A stretch of 64,000 nucleotides of DNA from Bimuria novae-zelandiae CBS 107.79. Its lineage: Eukaryota; Ascomycota; Dothideomycetes; Pleosporales; Didymosphaeriaceae. How positions within the stretch are numbered: position 1 is the first letter of the stretch; every line of letters starts with the position of its first letter. Below are positions 12,001-23,645 of this stretch, in pieces. The notes under the pieces were generated by a model. The model saw nothing but the letters and a program-made list of their open reading frames with translations, had not been told where the DNA came from and did no database searches. The DNA is taken from positions 40,405 to 104,404 of the forward strand of contig ML976703.1 of assembly GCA_010015655.1 (NCBI GenBank), written 5' to 3'. A program made the translations under genes and the position numbers.

Positions 12001-13289
12001 TATTAATTACACAGCTTATAAATAGACTTTAAGAAATAAAATAGTTCAGGAAGTTTAATATACGTAATAGTTATTATTATATATAAATAGCTAAGGGATA
12101 TAAATAGAATACTACGTTTTAGATCTAATATAGCCTGTATAAGTACTAAATTATGCCCTTTAGATTAATAAACGTGTCCATAATATTCTAGACACTTATT
12201 AATAAAATATTACACGAATACCTAGACGTATGCTATATAGCGTATCTTAATAATATACTTATATACTCTACTAGAACACTTAAGGAGCATGTAGAATACG
12301 GTAAGAAAGTACGTACGAATATAAGAAAGTATTAACTACTCTTTAACCTAAATAAATATAAGTTTCACGTTATAACGATAGAGTACCTAGGATTTATTAT
12401 TTAAGGAAAGGTATAGCTATAGACCCTAAAAAGATAGCTACTATTTAGGAATAATTAGTTTTTAAGTTAGTAAAAGATATCTAGTCTTTCTTAGAGTTTA
12501 TTAACTTTTACTAAAAGTTTATTAAGAACTACTTTAAGACTACCGCACCGTTAACAAATTTTATAAAGGAAGGAAATAGTGAAAGCACCTAGCCCTTTAC
12601 TAAAAAACCATTAGAGATATTTAGAGAACTATAAAGAAAGATTCTTATAGGATCTCTCCTCTATATGTACGACCTAAAGAAACCTATAAGAGTAAAAATA
12701 AACTAATTAGATTACGCCCTAGGAGCGATACTCTTATAATAAAGTAATAATAGAAAATAGAGACTAGTGTTCTTTTATTTAAAAAAGGTCTTAAGAGCAG
12801 AACTTAACTACGATATTTATAATAAAGAAATACTAAGAATGGTAAACGCCTTTAAATAATAAAAAGCTTAGCTTACTAGAGCACGCTTTAAAATAGAGGT
12901 ATAAATACACTATAAGAACCTTACTAGCTTAACTAATAATAGGTATAATAGGCAAATTCTTAGTAAATTTTAACTTTATAATACACTATTAACTAAAAAT
13001 GCTTTATAGCGTAGCAGACGCCCTAAGTAGAAAATTAGACCTTATTAAGAATAAACTAAATTTAAATAACGTAGTACTATAAGTAAGGAGTAACAGAACT
13101 ATTAAATATAATTAGTTAATAGTTAAGATCCGCGCCGCTAGCCTAAGATGTACAAGACTAATAGTATAAGGTTTTTAGGAATACAGAAAACTTAATTTAA
13201 ATTAATAAGAAGAATGCGATCTCTTCTAATATAGGCTTAATAAAATAAGATAAAATTACTACTATAAAATCCTTATAAAACCAGAATAC
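9069..13289 (+). pseudogene. G1 gag-pol, first part (gag, protease, reverse transcriptase, RNase H)
   Basis: Translation of the plus strand gives retrotransposon motifs broken by TAG/TAA stops. A zinc-knuckle-like tract lies near 9,990-10,050. Reverse transcriptase lies near 11,900-12,420, with the catalytic YLDD box altered to YLNN at 12,243-12,254. It is followed by HV-rich and EYLGFII tracts typical of Ty3/Gypsy. RNase H-like remains follow. The frame is cut at 13,289 by the insertion of G2 and continues at 20,491. It cannot make protein. Confidence 0.8.
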
Positions 13290-13787
13290 TGTTACAAGGG
13301 CTCTACGTACCTAAGCCTAGTCTGGATTAGGGGAGGATAGGTTAAGGGTGGAACTGCCTTGCGGATATTTAGTAGTCAAAAGCTAGAAGTAGCTACGAGG
13401 TAGGTTTTCTAAATAATCTAATTTTATAACAAACTATAAAATAACTAATTAGGAGATTTACTAATCTGCTATAAAAGATATACTCGTAGTACACTAAGTT
13501 AACTATAAGGAGTAAAAGAAGTATAAAGAAATTATTAGACTATATACTATCCATCTTAGTCCTTACTATTATCTAAATTGCTATTATAGTCTTGCTAAGC
13601 CATCGAAGTCCCTAGGACTTTTGTAGTCCCTTAGACTTTTTGCTTATACGGGACTATATTACGTAATTACTAATCTAAGCTATTTTACGTCTTCGTGTAT
13701 TCCCGCGACCTAGTTATTTTACTAATAATTACTTTCTTAGTATAATTATCTAGTCTCCTTATTCTTATAGGATTTATAATTATAACA
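13290..13787 (-). repeat. 3' LTR of G2
   Basis: 498 bp in reverse orientation. Compared with its partner at 19,993-20,490 it has many transitions toward T/A, especially over 13,640-13,787. Confidence 0.93.
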
Positions 13788-13938
13788 CTATCCCTCCTTT
13801 TAAGGTTATTAACTTAATACTTTACTTTTTTACCTTATTATATTATTAGTATATAATTATTAATTTATATAAAAGTGCGCGTCCTTATGTCCTAAGGCAG
13901 GTTATAGCCTCCTCTTAATTTTCCTTACCTTACTAACT

Positions 13939-14382
13939 ATGCTAAAAGCGCCTTGCTTGTCCGTTACTACTTATCGTGCCTATATAGAGAAGGTGGAATC
14001 TTATAGTCTAGAGATAATATCTAGTTATAAACACTACTAGAAAATAAAGTTACGTTACTTTGTAGATACTGCTTCCGGGAAGTGTGCTAGCTATATTTCT
14101 ATCTATACTCCGTGTAGCCTGTGGGTTCCTGAGAAAGATTAGGAGCGTGTTTAGAGGGAGAAGCGTAAGAAGCGTCTAAAGCTTCTTCGCGTAAAAAAGT
14201 TAGCTACTCGCCTTAAGCATAAGCTAGCTAAAGTAGAGGAGAAAGAGTATAATTACGCTTAGCGTAATTAATATGTTACTAATATAATAAAAGCTTTAAA
14301 AAAGAAGGATCTAAAGGGTATAACTACTACTAATTATTATAAACTATCGCGACTTGCACCTTTAAGAGCTAACTTAAGCTAA
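13939..14382 (+). pseudogene. Accessory ORF of G2, antisense to gag-pol
   Basis: Between the end of pol and the 3' LTR, on the strand opposite to gag-pol, a frame of 148 codons begins with ATG at 13,939 and ends with TAA at 14,382. It is interrupted only by TAG/TAA codons that C-to-T or G-to-A changes explain. It shows a Cys-x10-Cys tract (KCASYISIYTPC) near 14,080-14,120. A long Lys/Arg/Leu-rich, probably coiled-coil segment (REKRKKRLKLLRVKK, then LATRLKHKLAKVEEKE) follows. The G1 copy (21,807-22,263) keeps the same frame and motifs. I do not recognise the family. Confidence 0.6.
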
Positions 14383-14399
14383 TTATAAGCTAAGCCTTT

Positions 14400-17300
14400 T
14401 TTACTTAATTTTAATTTTTTTTTTACTCTTTAACCTTTCTTCCTTTTTAGATTTACTATTTAGTTTTAGTAGAACTAGTCTTTTCTTATCCTAAGATAAA
14501 AGTCCTTTTATACCTTTTTATAGTTTATAAGGTTTTCTTTTAGTTTTTAAGTATTATATTATTTAGGCTATCCCTTTTATTTTACTGAGTACTTTTACTA
14601 ACCCCAAACTATTTTTAGGTCCTTAATTTCTTTAATCTTGTATTTATTATCTTTTAGATCTAACTAGATTTTAACTAGCGCATTTAGTAGTACTAGTTTT
14701 AATAATAATTTATAAAATATTAGGTGTATTTTATACCTACTAATAGAAGTAGTTTAGTTATAATAGGTCCCTTAGTTTCTTATACTTTGAAAGGGCCTAC
14801 TTTACGGTAGTCTAGTTTTTTACTAGGTCATTTTATCCTTAAAAAAATTTATAATAGAAAAACTTTATCCCTATTTTTAAAAGTTAGTTCTTTAATCCTT
14901 TGCTTATTTACGTTTCTAGATACTATAAGCGCTTTTTAAGTAATTTATTTCCTTAAAACTTCGTAAAGTTCTATTATCTTTTAAGCCTTATCTTAGGCTT
15001 TTATAGAAATACTTTCTATATCTCGCGGATCTTAATAAGTAATTAGCTTATATCTATAGTTAGCGTAGTGTAGGGAATACTATGTTATTTTTAACCTTGT
15101 GCTGTTATATGCTAACTAGGCCATTAGTAGTAATTTTACCTAATTATTCTATTATTTATTAATGTAGAATTATAGGTACTATTTTAGGGTCTAATTTGTA
15201 CGTTCTGTTTGTCTATTAGTCTAGGGATAAAAACTTATTAAGAGCTTTCTATTAATGCCTAGGGCTACTATAAATATGTCTTAGTATTTTAACGTAAAGA
15301 GCCTGTCTCTATTAGTAATAAATTCCTTAGGAGGCTTATATTTTATAAACACTACGTTATTTACTTTGTAGGCTAGGTCTTTTGCTATTATAGATTCTTT
15401 TATAGGCCTGAACTTAGCTATCTTAGTTAAGCGATCTACTATTACTATAATAGTATTATATATTTGTTCTGTTCCTGGCTGTGGCGATCTTAGGAGTTTT
15501 ACTATAAAGCCTATTATTATACTTTACTATAATTGTTCTGCTGCTTATAGTAGTTATAGTGGTCTATAAGGCTTATATTTTTTTAGCTTATTTTTATAGC
15601 ATGCTAAATAGTTGCTTATAATCTTAGTTACTACCTACTTAAGTTTAGGGATAGTATATATATTTATAATTTAACGAGTTATTTCTTTAATGCCTAGGTA
15701 TCTTTATTCTTTAAGCTTATATAGTCTTTAGATTAGGGTTTCTTTATACTCTAGTCTTACGATAAGTCTATTTTAGTAATTTTATTGTATTTTATTAATC
15801 CTGTTCTAGAATAGGTTATATTCCTCTTGTTGTTTCGTGGTGAGTTAGCTATAGTCCTAGAAGTTATATACCTCTAGTCTAGTGTAATGCAGACTAGCAG
15901 CACGGATCTTAATTATTAACTAGTTATATTTAATAGTTATATTGTTTCTTGCTTATAATACTGCATTATATAGCTCTAGTTTATCTTTAGTAAGGTCTAA
16001 TCTTCTACTTAAGGCGTCCGCTGCGCCGTTAAGCGTTTTTAGTTAATAGTATATAGCAAAATTAAAGTTTGCTAGGAATGTAGCCTATTATACCTATTTT
16101 TAGTTAAGCTTCTTAGTTATTATAAAGCTAGTAAGGTTTTAGTAGTTTATTTATACCTCTATTTTAAAGCGTGCTTTAGTAAGTTAAGCTTCTTATTATT
16201 TAAAGGTGTTTACTATCCCGAGTAGTTCTTTATTATAAATGTTATAATTAAGTTCTACTCCTAAGAACTTTCTTAAATAGAAGAATACTAGTCTCTATTT
16301 CTTATCTTTATATTATTATAAGAGTATTACTTCTAGTGCGTAGTCTAATGCGTTTATTTTTATCCTTATAGGTCTTCTTAGATCGTGTATTTATAGTAGT
16401 AGTGCTTATAAGAAGAGCGTTTTTAGCTTTCTAAAAGCTTCTTTAGCTCCTTTTATAAAGCCTGTCTATTTATCTTTTTTTTATAAGTTCTGTTATTAGT
16501 GTTATAGTTTTAGAGTAGTTCTTAATGAACTTCCGATAGAAGTTAGTAAACCCTAGGAAGGACTAAATATCTTTTATTAACTTAGGTTCTAATTATTCTT
16601 GTATAGTAATAATCTTCTTAGAGTCTATAGCCACACCTTCCTGTAAGATAATAAATCCTAGGTACTCTATTTTAGTAACGTGGAATTCGCATTTTTCTAG
16701 ATAAAGGAGTAATTAATACTCTTTTATTTTTTAAAGTACTTTCTTTATATGTTCCTTATACTCCTTAAGCGTTTTGGTAGAATAAATAAGTACGTTATTA
16801 AGGTAAGTAGTATAGAATATATCTAAGTATTTATATAGTACTTTATTAATTGGCGTCTAGAACGTCGCAGGTGCGTTTATTAATTTAAAAGATATTACTT
16901 AGTACTTATATAGGCTATATTATGTCTTAAACGTAGATTTCTACTTGTGTCCCTTAGCTATTCGTATGCGGTGATATCCGTTACGTATATTAAATTTTAT
17001 AAACTACTTAGTTCCCTAGCGTCTATCTATTAACTTTATAATTAAGGGTAGTAGGTACTAGTTCTTAATTATAGCGTTATTTAGCTATCTATAGTCTACA
17101 CAAAGTCGCAACTTGCTATTTTTCTTAAGTACTTAAAGTATAGGAAAAGCTACTAGGCTTTAACTTTCTTAGATATACTATTTTACTAGGTTTTTTCTTA
17201 GGTAATCCTATACTTCTTTTTCCTAGTCTATAAATATTAGTTATAGTTATTCTAGGCGTAGCTTTATGCCTTCTACTAAAGATATTTTATAATTTTATTT

Positions 17301-19992
17301 CTAGTGTTTTAGTAGTTCTTCCTCTTTAATTTCTTTAAAGAGTTCTATATATTCTTAATATTTTAGTAAAATAGTAGTACCTTTTGCTTTTTCTCTTAGG
17401 CCTAAGTATCGTACCTATATTAGCCTTACCTAGCCTAGGTTTTCTTTTATAACTCTTATAATCTTAGTAGCTAAAAGTTATATAGCTTATTCTTTAACCT
17501 GTCCTACTAAAGTATTTAAGGTTAATAGTTATATTTTCCGCGACTTGCGCGTCCTAGTAACCTTTAATATAGGTTTTTAGCTAGGTAGTGTCTTTTTTTA
17601 TTAGTCTATAACAGGGTTATACTTTAAGAGCTAATTATAGCTAATAATTACTTTTATACTTCTAAGATCTATAATTGTAAAGCTATGTTAGCTCTAGAAT
17701 CTATTTAGGCTAATAGGTAATAGCGTCGTTTTAAGGCGTAACTAGCCTTTGCTATATCCTTAGGATATTATCCTATTTACTATTTCTACTTATACTAGTG
17801 TTTCCTTGTTCCTGTATGGCAGGTTGTGTTTTTCTACTATTTTTAGGAATATTAGACATCTAGTCGCTCTACAGTCTATTAGCGCTGTTACTTAGTAACT
17901 ACTAATTATAACTTCCTTAGTTAGTTATAGGTTACTTATGCCTATTTCTACCCTTTTTGCCTTTATAGTCGCGCCTCTACTAGTAAGGTCTTTTGCTTAG
18001 TGGCGCCCTAGTTTTCTAACTTATTATTAGCTTATTTAGCAGTGTCCTAGAAAGCCTTTACCTCTTTAATTTAGTTTTATATAGCTTTCTTTATTTTTAG
18101 GTTAGTTTTAGTCTCTTTCTATTACTTTTAATAAAGTAATTTATAGGTACTTTTTATATCCTTAATTCGCTAGACCTCTTCTTCCTCTTAGGGTTCTCCG
18201 TGTCTTTTGCATCCTGCGACTAGACATTCTTAAGATTTAAAGTCTCTATATAATAGTGTTATTTCTAATACTGCTATTTATTCTTTTTGACATAGGTGTA
18301 CTAAGTAATCTTTATTATATTTTAGCTATTTAGTCTATTATAGGTGCTTAGGGCTCGTGTCCTCTATCTATTAGTTTTCTACGATTATTACTAACCCTGC
18401 GTTTATGCCTTTAGGGTACTAGCTAGTAGCTTCCTTATGTGCTTTATGCACTTAGCATTTATTATTAAAATACTTCTACTATCTTAATTCTTTATAGTAA
18501 CGTACCTATTTATTAAGGAAATATTTATAGCAAGTTATTATTAGTTTATAATTATTAATAAACTTATAGTTAATATCTCCTAGTAATATTACTACTAGCT
18601 CTTATTTAATCTCGTGTAGCTAATAATCTTCCTTATTATATAGGAACTAGGCTACCTGCTTATATTATTCCCTAATCTTAATCTGCTATCCTAGTATTAG
18701 CATATTTCCTTAGTACTTAGTGGCGATTTTATAGGTTAAAGTAGCTCTTAGTCCTTCTAACGTAATTTTTTGCGTGTATTCCTTAGGCGTATGCATATAA
18801 CTATTACATACCTAGTAGTTTCCTTCTACTATTTAGAGAAAGACCTTGTACTCCTATACTATCCTCTATTCCGTTTTCTCTAGTGTCTCTAGAACTTTAA
18901 GTTCTATATTAGAGATATTATCTTTATTTGTCCTAGGTAGCATAGGTGTTAGTGCCTATAATATAGCTATTACTACTTAAATAATCTATGCTTTCTTGCT
19001 TTACCCGTTATTATTCTTTAGATAGTCCCTTTAAAAATAACCTTATTCTTTATATCCTAAGCATACTTTCTTCTTAAAGCGTTGTTTTTATTCTTAGTTA
19101 GATAGTTTATCTTTATAGTCCTTACGCCACTTCCTAGGTTTCTATTCTTAAGCTTTATTAGCTATTATAATATCCTTATTATAGTCCTTTCGTAGTTTTT
19201 AGCTTCTTTTAATATTAGGTTAGATGCGATTGCCTTCTTACTTTTCTAATTATTATTTATATAGTTAGTTATTAATCTGTATAGCTAGTTTTACGAGTTC
19301 CTCTAGGTTGTCTATTTATTTGTAGTAGGTAAGCTTATCCTTAATACTTTTCTTTAGTCTATTATAGTAGGCTGCCTAAAGTAGGGCGTTATCTTAATTA
19401 ATTTTAGCTTAGAGGCGCCTAAACTTAGCTATATACGTACTAGCTAATTTTATTTACTTAAGCCTTTATATTTTACGTTAGGCTTATTTTTCCTCGTTAA
19501 CTTCTCTAAATATAATTTAGATTTATTCCTTAAAGGATGCCTAGTCCTTAAATACCTTTTTAGTTTTATTACTATATTCTGCGATGTTATCTTCGTCCTT
19601 TAAGTAGTTCTTAATAAAGGGTTATAGCTATTTAGCTACCTTACCTTTTATATATATATCTGCTACTAGGATTTTTGCCTATTCTATTCTAAAGACATCC
19701 TTATTATATTAGTAGTATAGTTTTATATTTATAAAGAACGCCTTAAGTCTTTCTCTTTTACCTTTATAAATTTTAAGAACCTTAAAGGATATTTTTCCCG
19801 TAGTTATAGTAGCTAGAACGTAATTTACTAGTTTAGCTAGCTACTCTTTAAGCTACTATATTTTATTAGCCTAATTAGCTAATACTATTATAGTATTTAT
19901 AGTTAGTCTAGAAGCCATACTTTTTATTAGGACCCTTACTATCGTGGCTATCGTAACTATTTTTATTATTTCGAACCTTTAGGTAGTTACAG
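14400..19992 (-). pseudogene. G2 gag-pol relic
   Basis: Read on the minus strand from 19,992 leftward: gag-like remains, protease and RT (YLNN, altered from YLDD, at 16,794-16,805), RNase H, and integrase (its C-terminal half near 14,880-15,200). A chromodomain-like tail lies near 14,400-14,620. All frames carry multiple stops of RIP type. The order matches G1. Confidence 0.78.
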
Positions 19993-20490
19993 TGTTACAA
20001 GGGCTATACGTACCTAAGCCTAGTCTAAATTAGGGGAGAATAGGTTAATGGTAGAACTACCTTGCGGATATTTAGTAGTTAAAAGCTAAAAGTAGCCACG
20101 AGGTAGGTTTTCTAAATAATTTAATTTTATAATAAACTATAGAATAACTAACTAGGAGATTTACTAATCTGCTATAAGAAATATACTTATAGTATACTAA
20201 GTTAACTATAAGGAGTAAGAGAAGTATAGAGAAATTATTAGACTATATACTATCTGTCCTAGTTCTTGCTGTTATCTAAATCGCTATTATAGTCCTGCCA
20301 AGCCGTTGTAGTCCCTGGGACTTTCGTAGTCTCTTGGACTTTTCGCTTATGCGGGACTACATCACGTAATTGCTAATCTAAGCTGCCCCGCGTCTTCGTA
20401 TGTTCCCGCGACCCGGTCGTTTTGCCAACAATTACTTCCTTAGCGTAATTGTCTGGTCTCCTTATTCCTGTGGGGTTCGTGATCGTAACA
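19993..20490 (-). repeat. 5' LTR of G2
   Basis: 498 bp in reverse orientation, from TGTTACAAGG to GATCGTAACA as read on plus. Its right half (20,280-20,490) keeps much more GC than the partner LTR at 13,290. Confidence 0.93.
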
Positions 20491-21800
20491 GATACGAAGA
20501 AATCTTAATTGGAAAACTACACGAATTATAAGAATAGGGACACCTAGGTATTAAAGAAATAACGCGCTAGATTAAGAATAAATATACTATTTCTATACTT
20601 AAGCAGGAGGTAACTTAAGTTATAAATCCCTATTTAGTATACCATAAAAATAAGCTAAAAAGACGTAAGCCTTACGAACTATTATAACTACTATAAGTAG
20701 CTAAAAGACTATAGTAAAGTATAATAATAGACTTTATAATAAAGCTTCTAAAGTTATTATAACTAGGAATAAAGTGGATTTGCGATACTATTATAGTAAT
20801 AGTTAATTACTTAACTAAGGTAGCTAAGTTTATGCCTATAGAAGAATCTATAATAGTAAAAATACTAGCCTATAAGGTAGATAACGTGATGTTTACAGAA
20901 CACGGGCTACTAAAAGGGTTTATTACGAATAAACATAAGCTCTTTATATTTAAGTATTAGGATACCTTTATAGTGACTCTAGGTATTAATAGGAAGCTCT
21001 TAACAAGTTTCCACTTTTAAACTAATAGATAAATAGAACGTAAATTATAGGACTTTATAAAGTTTTTTTATATTTTAAGTCTTATCCTAGGCTCTTATAG
21101 AAGTGTTTTCTATATCTTTTAGATCCTAATAAGTAATTAGCTTATATCTATAGTTTATATAGTATAGAGAATACTATGTTGTACCTAATCTTGCGCTATT
21201 ATACGCTAGCTAGGCTATTAGTAGTAACTTTACTTAATTATCTTATTACTTATTAAGATAGAATTATAAATACTACTTAGAGGGCCCTTATAGTATCTAA
21301 GAACGTAAATAAACAAAAGATTAAAAAACTAACGTTTAAAAAAGGGGATAAGGTTTTCTTATTATAAAAGAATCTAAGGATAAAATAACTTAGTAGAAAA
21401 CTAGATTACCTTTAAGCAGGCCCTTTTAAGGTACAAGAAACTAAGGGACTTGTTATAACTAAGTTACTTTTACTACTAAGTACAAAGGTATATCTTATAT
21501 TTTATAAATTACTTTTAGAACTAGCACCCCTAGACGCTCTAGTTAAAATCTAGTTAAATCTAGAAGATAATACGTATAAGGTTAAAGAAATTAGGAATCT
21601 AAAGATAATTTAGGAATAGCCTAAATACTTAGTTAAATAGAAAGGATAGCTGAAACAATATAATATCTAAAAATTAAGAGAAAATCTTATAAACTATAAG
21701 GAATTAGTAATAAAGTACTACTAATAATACCCTTAGGTGAGAGACTAGAAATTAGTAAATTAAAAAAAAGGAGAAAAATTAAAAGATAAGGAAAAAAAAG
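20491..21800 (+). pseudogene. G1 gag-pol, second part (integrase, chromodomain)
   Basis: After the G2 insertion the G1 frame continues with integrase tracts: a GHLGI-like segment near 20,545, an (M)DFI(V)KL derivative near 20,730, VIVNYLTKVAKFMPIEES near 20,790-20,850, and an HGLLKGFIT tract near 20,900. Near 21,600-21,740 the end of pol reads as a chromodomain-like WKGW...W.L.EN.. tract. A stretch of about 225 bp inside (21,048-21,272) is inverted. All frames are RIP-broken. Confidence 0.78.
21048..21272 (-). other. Inverted segment within the G1 integrase
   Basis: This piece matches G2 14,950-15,200 in the same strand direction, although G1 and G2 lie in opposite orientations. The flanks (before 21,045 and from about 21,275) match G2 only as reverse complement. 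The segment's reverse complement gives the expected integrase tract (AYNS followed by a YG.-like tract). Breakpoints are estimated by eye to within about 10 bp. Confidence 0.65.
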
Positions 21801-21806
21801 GTTTAT

Positions 21807-22263
21807 CCTATAATAAGTTTAAGTTAGCCTCTAGAGGTACGGGTAGTAAAGGTTTATAACTATTAATAGCAGCTATACTTTTTATATCCTCCTTTTACGT
21901 CTCTAAAGCTTCTATTGCATTAGTAATATATAGATTATGCTAAGCATAGTTATGCTCATTCTCCTCTACTTTAGCTAGCTTACGCTTAAGATAAGTAGCT
22001 AACTCTTTTGCGCGGAGGAGCTCTAGACGGTTTTTACGCTTCTCTTTCTAAACACGCTCCTAGTCTTTTTTGGGAAACCATAGACTACACGAAGTATAAA
22101 CGGAAATATAACTAGCACACTCCTTAAAAGTAGTATCTATAAAGTAACATAGCTTTAATTTCTAATAATACTTATAACTAGACACTATCTTTTAACCCTA
22201 AAATTCTACCTTCTCTATACGGGCACGACGAGTAATAATAGATAAATAAGAAGCTTTTAGTAT
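21807..22263 (-). pseudogene. Accessory ORF of G1, antisense to gag-pol
   Basis: This is the same ORF as 13,939-14,382 in G2, here on minus, with the start codon changed from ATG to ATA at 22,263. The Cys-x10-Cys tract (ECASYISVYTSC) and the basic coiled-coil segment (EKRKNRLELLRAKELATYL) are kept in one frame. Four of the stop codons fall at the same places as in G2. Its 3' end overlaps the pol tail on the other strand. Confidence 0.6.
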
Positions 22264-22413
22264 AGTTAGTAAGGTAAGGAAAATTAAGAGGAGGCTATAA
22301 CCCGCCTTAAAAAGAAAGGATCCGCACTTTTATATAAATTAAAACTTATATACTAATATTATAATAACGTAGTTATATAAAATATTAGGATAATATTTAT
22401 AAAAAAGGAATAG

Positions 22414-22910
22414 TGTTATAATTTTAGAAACCTAAAAAGTAAGAATACTAGATAAAGGCGCTAATAAAATAGCGGCCCGCAAAGGAATAAAATAAAGAGA
22501 ATATAAAGAAGCGCGGGGCAGCTTAGGTTAGTAGTTACGTAATAAAGTCCTGTCTAAGTGAGAAGTCTAAGGGACTACGAAAGTCCCAGGGACTACAAGG
22601 CCTAGGCAGGACTACGAAGACGATTTAGATAATAGTAAGAAATAGGATAAATAGTATAAAGTCTAATATTTTTTCTATACCTTTCCTACTCTTTATAGTT
22701 AACTTTAAACACTACGAGTATATCTCTTATAATAGATTAATAAATCTCCTAATTAGTTATTCTATAGTTTATTATAAAATTAAATTACTTATAACCTACT
22801 ATGTTATCCTTCCTAGCTCTTAACTACTAAATCTCTATAAGGAGCTTTATCCTTAACCTATCCTCTCCTTACCTAGAACAGGCTTAGGTACGTATAGCTC
22901 TTTTGTAACA
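22414..22910 (+). repeat. 3' LTR of G1
   Basis: 497 bp, equal in length to the 5' LTR at 8,572. It ends TTTTGTAACA and is followed by the target duplication ATAAG. Confidence 0.93.
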
Positions 22911-22915
22911 ATAAG

Positions 22916-23269
22916 TAAGGACTTAAGTATAAGGTATAAAAAGAACTCTTACGTAGTAGTATAAAAATTAAAACCCTTAATAAACTATCTAAAGAATTAA
23001 TTAGGATTAATAAAGAATAGTTTACGCTATAAGAAGAGTTTCGTAGAAACCTAAAAAACGCTAGCTTTAGAAAACCAGTACCTGTGATTTATAGAGCACT
23101 AAAGGTACCTTAATAATAATAATACGACTCTTACGGTTACTAGCTAATAAAGGGATCTAATTTAATAGTTTAAAAAAGGGAATAGTGAAGGTTTTAGGCC
23201 GTTAGAAGCCTAATAATAACTATATATAACTCTTAAATAGAACTTGCCTGCTAAGAACTAAGACACGTA
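22916..23269 (+). pseudogene. gag-like remnant of the outer retroelement, 3' half
   Basis: This continues, in frame, the gag-like sequence cut at 8,571: a GLK-type tract directly follows the junction, then charged helices. It is RIP-broken and ends at the truncated LTR that starts at 23,270. Confidence 0.5.
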
Positions 23270-23645
23270 TGTTACGATCACGAACCCCACAGGAACAATG
23301 GAACCAGATAATTACGCCAAGAGAGTCATTGTTGGCGAAATAACCGCGTCAAGGAAACACACAGTAGGGCGGGGCAGCTTAGGTCAGCGATTACGTAATG
23401 AAGTCCCGCATAAGCGAAAGTCCCTAGGGACTATCGTAGTTCCAGGGACTACGGGGTCTTAGCAGGACTATAACGAGGATTTAGATAATAGCAAGGACTA
23501 GGATAGGTAGTATATAGTCTAATAATTTTTCTATACTTCTCCTACTTCTTATAGTTAGCTTAACATACTACGAGTATATCTCTTATAATAGATTAGTAAA
23601 TCTCTTAGTTAGTTATTCTATAGTTTATTATAGAATTAAATTATT
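23270..23645 (+). repeat. Truncated LTR of the G1/G2 family
   Basis: The segment starts TGTTACGATCACGAACCCC, matching the start of the G2 LTRs, and follows them for about 375 bp. It then breaks off, losing the last 120 bp, just before the F3 inverted repeat. Its first half is GC-rich, the least RIP-altered sequence in the AT block. Confidence 0.8.

Larger units (their letters stand above)
13290..20490 (-). mobile_element. Ty3/Gypsy LTR retrotransposon G2, inserted antisense into the G1 integrase
   Basis: LTRs of 498 bp lie at 13,290-13,787 and 19,993-20,490, in reverse orientation. The element is 7,201 bp. Flanking pentamers are AATAC (13,285-13,289) and GATAC (20,491-20,495), consistent with a target duplication GATAC with one G-to-A change. 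It is of the same family as G1, as shown by shared LTRs, colinear integrase and chromodomain remains, and the same extra ORF. Coding runs right to left and is RIP-broken. Confidence 0.9.
8572..22910 (+). mobile_element. Ty3/Gypsy LTR retrotransposon G1, carrying a nested second element
   Basis: Both LTRs are 497 bp (8,572-9,068 and 22,414-22,910), begin TGTTA and end AACA. The element is flanked by a perfect 5-bp target duplication, ATAAG (8,567-8,571 and 22,911-22,915). Without the inserted element G2 and its duplicated target it is about 7.1 kb, normal for the family. Internal order on plus is gag, protease/RT/RNase H, integrase, chromodomain-like tail, then an antisense ORF before the 3' LTR. 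It is thoroughly RIP-mutated and dead. Confidence 0.9.
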
